Shown here piece by piece: positions 36,848-39,619 of a stretch of DNA of 39,619 nt (the first letter of the stretch is position 1; every line of letters starts with the position of its first letter). Source of the DNA: a virus; IMG/VR virus record IMGVR_UViG_3300037076_000112, positions 1 through 39,619 of that record. One strand, written 5' to 3'. Position numbers and translations under genes: made by a program. The notes beneath the pieces were generated by a model that had not been told where the DNA came from, made no database searches, and was given only the letters and a program-made list of their open reading frames with translations.

Positions 36848-37002
36848 CCCGCATCACGCGCCTCCTTGTGGCCGGCGCCAGCCCGCGCTCCATCTACGCG
36901 CCCACGCTCGCCCAGCAGGTAGACGCGGTCGTGAGCACCTTCCTGACGATCAACCTGCTCACCCTCCAAGTGGGGGTGAGCTTCGAGGAGGTGGCGCCAT
37001 GA
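36844..37002 (+). CDS. Very small protein, head of an overlapping gene train
   Basis: A 52-residue protein, MTRITRLLVAGASPRSIYAP with VDAVVSTFLTINLLTLQVGV near the end. It starts in an ATGA overlap with the pentapeptide stop and ends in one with the next gene. Partly hydrophobic but no clear membrane helix. Unknown function. Confidence 0.6.
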   Translation: MTRITRLLVAGASPRSIYAPTLAQQVDAVVSTFLTINLLTLQVGVSFEEVAP

Positions 37003-37085
37003 AGAACCACCACCGCGCCCTGGCCCTGCTGGGCCTTATCTTCCTGGCCTGCCTCGTCGTGAACCACGTGTGGAGGCACACATGA
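36999..37085 (+). CDS. 28-residue membrane peptide
   Basis: MKNHHRALALLGLIFLACLV then VNHVWRHT. A short basic start, one membrane helix (about residues 7-22) and a basic end. The gene has ATGA overlaps on both sides and GAGGTGGCGCC upstream. Its size suits a small regulator of a membrane protein or a minor toxin-like peptide; no evidence decides. Confidence 0.55.
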   Translation: MKNHHRALALLGLIFLACLVVNHVWRHT

Positions 37086-37258
37086 TCCAGGCAGGCGACA
37101 TTCTCCGAGACGACGAGCAGCGCTCTGTGAAGGTCCTGCGCCTGGTCGAGAACGGCCACAAGGTCGAGCTGGAGCGCATGGACCGGCGCCCGCGGGAGCA
37201 CCGCACGGTGATCCGGTGGAAGGCTGAGGTCGACCACTACCCCGAGGTGCACCCGTGA
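37082..37258 (+). CDS. Small basic protein
   Basis: A 58-residue protein, MIQAGDILRDDEQRSVKVLR with RPREHRTVIRWKAEVDHY, beta-type and basic, like small KOW/SH3-type proteins. ATGA overlap with the previous gene and GTGA with the next. No assignment. Confidence 0.6.
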   Translation: MIQAGDILRDDEQRSVKVLRLVENGHKVELERMDRRPREHRTVIRWKAEVDHYPEVHP

Positions 37259-37548
37259 GCCCCCTTCTCATGACCTTCGGCCCTGGCCAGCCCGGCGCGC
37301 CCAGCTCGATCTCTGAACTGGCCGACAAGATTCCGCTCCCCATGGTCATTCGACTCCTGCCGCAGCTGCAGCACCTGAAGGCCAAGGAAGACGCCTTGAC
37401 CTGGGTGGCCGAGCAGATGGTCCGTTCTCACGACCACGCCGCGCGGCGCATGTCTGAGGCCCTCACCGGCACCGGAGAGATCGTAGACGTCCCCCGCATC
37501 TGCCTTTGTTCGCTCTGTCGGCATGCCCGGCCCTGGGTGCAGCCGTGA
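37255..37548 (+). CDS. Hypothetical protein with C-terminal cysteine pair
   Basis: A 97-residue protein starting at the GTG at 37255. DKIPLPMVIRLLPQLQHLKA and LTWVAEQMVRSHDHAARRMS are helical; the tail ICLCSLCRHARPW has CxCxxC. Overlaps by GTGA at both ends. Unknown function. Confidence 0.63.
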   Translation: MSPLLMTFGPGQPGAPSSISELADKIPLPMVIRLLPQLQHLKAKEDALTWVAEQMVRSHDHAARRMSEALTGTGEIVDVPRICLCSLCRHARPWVQP

Positions 37549-37715
37549 AGGCCCGCACCTTCGAAGGCTGGAAGCTCCTGGGCTACTACGTCCGAAAGGG
37601 CGAAAAGGCCACGGGTCGGGACAAGAACGACAAGGCCACATTCACGCGCGACCAGGTCGAGGACCAGGAAGACTTGAACGACCTGATCTGCGACCCCTAC
37701 CAGGACGGAGGGTAA
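37545..37715 (+). CDS. Small protein with KGEKxxGR motif
   Basis: A 56-residue protein from the GTG at 37545: MKARTFEGWKLLGYYVRKGE then KATGRDKNDKATFTRDQVED. The 'W...GYYVRKGEK..GR' motif is like the N-terminal part of ArdC/LtrC-type or other small single-strand DNA-binding accessory proteins in phages. The listed longer frame starts inside the previous gene and is rejected. Confidence 0.62.
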   Translation: MKARTFEGWKLLGYYVRKGEKATGRDKNDKATFTRDQVEDQEDLNDLICDPYQDGG

Positions 37716-37717
37716 CC

Positions 37718-37957
37718 ATGCTCCATGAGCTGAAGCTCCAGACCGACTACTTCCAAAGGAAGAGGCTCGGGTTCAAACCCTGGGAAATCCGTGATGCCCA
37801 GGATCGCGACTTCCAGCCCGGCGACACGGTGAAGTTTTTTGAGCATCACCGGGATGGGACTACCAGCACGGCAAGCCTGGGGCCCTACACGATCACCTAC
37901 GTGATCGGAAATTCTCCCGGCCTTGCCCCCGGCTACGTGATCTTCACCCACACCTGA
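37718..37957 (+). CDS. DUF3850 (ASCH-like) protein
   Basis: A 79-residue protein. MLHELKLQTDYFQRKRLGFK, PWEIRDAQDRDFQPGDTVKF and YTITYVIGNSPGLAPGYVIF have the order of DUF3850, a PUA/ASCH-like domain that probably binds RNA or a modified nucleotide. AGGAGGGTAACC precedes the ATG. Size is normal for the family. It is common in early phage operons. Confidence 0.85.
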   Translation: MLHELKLQTDYFQRKRLGFKPWEIRDAQDRDFQPGDTVKFFEHHRDGTTSTASLGPYTITYVIGNSPGLAPGYVIFTHT

Positions 37958-37966
37958 GAGCGCCCC

Positions 37967-38476
37967 ATGATCCTCACGCAGCAGCAGCTCATCCTCGCGC
38001 TCCGAGCCCTCAAGCCCGAGCCGATCCGGGTGTGCAGCCTGACCATCCACGCCTGGATCAGGGCAGGGTGCCCCACGGTGGCCAACGGCAAGCGCCCCAG
38101 GTTCAAGCTGGATGATGTCTTGGCCTGGGTCAGGCTAGGCAAGGCGAAGCCCCGGACCCAGCAACGCAGGGCAGGGGACACGAACCCGAACGTCCTGCGC
38201 CAGATGAAGCTGAAACTGGCTGAGTGCCGTTGCGAGGTCTGCGGCTGGGGCGCATCCAGGGAGACCTTGAACCGGCTGTTCAACAAGCGTGTGACTGCCG
38301 TCGAAATGCATCACATTCTCCCGGTCCGTGATGGTGGTGGCGACTGGGCCTACAACCTCATCGCGCTCTGCCCCCAGTGCCATTGGATCGCCGACAGGCT
38401 CAAGGGCCTCACCTCCAGAGAAGAAACCCAATCGAGGGTCCGAGAGATCCTCGACCAGTTCAGGGTGGCGTCATGA
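37967..38476 (+). CDS. HTH-HNH endonuclease next to the integration module
   Basis: A 169-residue protein. Residues 1-55 hold a helix-turn-helix of the MerR/excisionase sort (CSLTIHAWIRAGCPTVAN, FKLDDVLAWVR). Residues 86-145 hold the nuclease: CRCEVCGWG (Cys89, Cys92), EMHHILPVRDGG (His115/His116), NLIALCPQCHW (Cys135, Cys138, His139). The start ATGATCCTCAC resembles the next gene's ATGAACCTCAT. It could be a homing enzyme that targets the xis start, or a sequence-specific nuclease. Confidence 0.84.
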   Translation: MILTQQQLILALRALKPEPIRVCSLTIHAWIRAGCPTVANGKRPRFKLDDVLAWVRLGKAKPRTQQRRAGDTNPNVLRQMKLKLAECRCEVCGWGASRETLNRLFNKRVTAVEMHHILPVRDGGGDWAYNLIALCPQCHWIADRLKGLTSREETQSRVREILDQFRVAS

Positions 38477-38667
38477 ACCTCATTAACTGGCACGGCCTGT
38501 CGGACCAGTTCCGCGCCATGCGGGGCGAGGGAGTGAGCTACCACACCATTCAGGCGTGGCAGGTCATGGGAATGCCTTACATTCAGCAGGGCAGGCGCAT
38601 CTGGTATCAATGGGACGAGTGCTGGGAGTGGTATCTTGAGCGGTTCAGCGTGAGGAAAGCCGGATGA
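38473..38667 (+). CDS. xis: Excisionase-like HTH protein
   Basis: A 64-residue protein. VSYHTIQAWQVMGMPYIQQG and RRIWYQWDECWEWYLERF are a winged-helix/MerR-type DNA-binding fold as in AlpA/Xis proteins. It overlaps the HNH stop and the integrase start (ATGA). Small basic HTH genes directly before int are usually excisionases; there is no direct proof here. Earlier in-frame starts fall in the HNH gene and are rejected. Confidence 0.72.
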   Translation: MNLINWHGLSDQFRAMRGEGVSYHTIQAWQVMGMPYIQQGRRIWYQWDECWEWYLERFSVRKAG

Positions 38668-39619
38668 AGCTCTGGAAAGATGCAATCTCGGGCATCTATA
38701 AGGTCCGCTTCACCGTGGACTGCCAACCTAGCGAATGTGATGCCTGCAAGGCCGGGACCAAGCACACGAAGCACACGAAGCGATTCCAGAAGAACCTGGG
38801 CAAGGTAAAAGGGCAGGCCGAGCAGCTCGCACTGGAGGTCATCAAGGAAACCAAGGCCCGGGCCAACGGGACCTATATCCCAACGCTGAAGGAGCTGCGG
38901 CAGGATTGGCTGGTGGCCAACGCCGCTGAGGTCTCCATCGGGCACTGGAACAACGTGAACACCTGGGACAGCCAGGGCCTCGACAAGTTCAAGATCGACC
39001 GGCTCACCAACGAGGTCGTGGAGCTGGCGCGCGGGAAGTTCCGGGCTGGGAAGGGCAGGGCAGGCGAGACCAGGTCGGACGCCACCGTGGCCGGCTGGAT
39101 GCGCAACCTGAACCTGCTGCTCAACTGGGCCATCGCCCGGAAGGCGATCACAACGAAGCCCTACGACATCGCCATCCCCAAGCCCCAGAAGAACCCCAAG
39201 AAGATCCTCCCCGTGGCCCTGGTGAAGGCCTGGGTGGAGTGCGTCGACCGCCACGCCCGGAACCCCCAGGTGGGCACTGCCACGCGCCTGATGGCCGGTC
39301 TGGGGCTCCGGGAGTCCGAGGCCCTGGGCGCCAGGTGGGAGTGGATGGACTGGGAGGCCCACACCTACACCCCGGGCCGGATCGTGGGCAGGAAGTTTGT
39401 CACCAAGGGGAAGACGGCCGTGCCGGTGGACGTCCCCGGCTGGCTCTACGACCACCTGCTGCAGCTGCGCGGCGAGCAGATCCGGCTGGGGCTCATCCTG
39501 CCCTGGAAGACCCTGAAGGACGGCACGGAGATCCCGCACCCGGCCACCTTCACCAGGGCGGCCATGCGGGCGGCCAACGCTGAGATGAAGACCCCGGGCG
39601 TCACCGCCCACCGACTGCG
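38664..39619 (+). CDS. int: Tyrosine integrase, N-terminal and central part (continues at window start)
   Basis: The frame stays open to the window end and continues at bases 149-320. N-terminus: MKLWKDAISGIYKVRFTVDC with QPSECDACKAGTKHTKHTKR, an arm-type DNA-binding part with a cysteine pair; then a SAM-like core-binding domain (about residues 73-160, LKELRQDWLVANAAEVS and ATVAGWMRNLNLLLNWAI). The catalytic domain begins with LMAGLGLRESEALG (Arg216) and VTKGKTAVPVDVP (Lys). The start ATG at 38664 overlaps the xis stop. Total length 375 residues, normal for the class. Confidence 0.93.
   Translation, partial: MKLWKDAISGIYKVRFTVDCQPSECDACKAGTKHTKHTKRFQKNLGKVKGQAEQLALEVIKETKARANGTYIPTLKELRQDWLVANAAEVSIGHWNNVNTWDSQGLDKFKIDRLTNEVVELARGKFRAGKGRAGETRSDATVAGWMRNLNLLLNWAIARKAITTKPYDIAIPKPQKNPKKILPVALVKAWVECVDRHARNPQVGTATRLMAGLGLRESEALGARWEWMDWEAHTYTPGRIVGRKFVTKGKTAVPVDVPGWLYDHLLQLRGEQIRLGLILPWKTLKDGTEIPHPATFTRAAMRAANAEMKTPGVTAHRL
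39494..39619. repeat. Terminal direct repeat, right copy
   Basis: Identical to bases 23-148. It is the overlap that lets the contig be closed; see the left copy. Confidence 0.95.

Overview
The window is an essentially complete genome of a temperate, tailed siphovirus-type phage or prophage, G+C-rich by eye (roughly two thirds). The last 126 bases repeat the bases at 23-148, and the tyrosine integrase that runs off the right end resumes in frame at the left end, so the contig closes into a circle of about 39.47 kb. The likely host is a high-GC, probably Gram-negative bacterium: there is a YdaS-type Cro, a GH108 muramidase, a candidate inner-membrane spanin and a BamE-like protein. The genus cannot be read from this sequence.

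Layout. Positions 1-320 are the integrase C-terminus. 387-431 is the 3' half of a tRNA-Arg(ACG), the likely attP core, followed by a terminator. From about 29.25 kb down to 0.6 kb nearly everything is on the minus strand, with stop-start overlaps. Transcribed in this order it encodes: Cro-like regulator, CII-like regulator, small genes, an HNH nuclease, a primase-polymerase and a RepA-like helicase; an iteron-like GTTACCT array (24850-25056, candidate replication origin); RusA resolvase and terminase; a lysis block (HNH gene, GH108 muramidase, holin candidate, spanin candidate); portal-MuF fusion, prohead protease/scaffold and HK97-type capsid; connectors, major tail protein, tail assembly chaperone with a -1 frameshift, and tape measure; a GTA-like tail-tip set (DUF2460, DUF2163, NlpC/P60, tip protein); and a glycine-rich tail fibre.

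The plus strand from 29.35 kb starts with a repressor candidate, an ImmA/IrrE-type metalloprotease and a membrane-anchored BamE-like protein. A UUCG-loop terminator and a second operator-bearing region follow. After those come a recombination operon (HNH, Sak4-like ATPase, a DGQHR-motif gene of low GC, coiled-coil protein), a 25-unit pentapeptide-repeat protein, a train of very small overlapping genes, an HTH-HNH protein, an excisionase candidate and the integrase.

The most unusual signals are: (i) the palindromic GTTACCT array at the end of the replication module; (ii) inserted genes that seem to copy the start-codon context of the gene they displace (exact 11-bp repeats around the low-GC gene, exact 8-bp repeats around an HNH gene); (iii) a zinc-ribbon reading frame hidden in the linker of the Sak4-like gene; (iv) a shared hairpin/ribosome-binding leader in front of only the capsid and major tail genes; and (v) a repressor plus ImmA switch with operator-like repeats at two loci. 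No CRISPR array, rRNA gene, complete tRNA gene or insertion sequence was seen.
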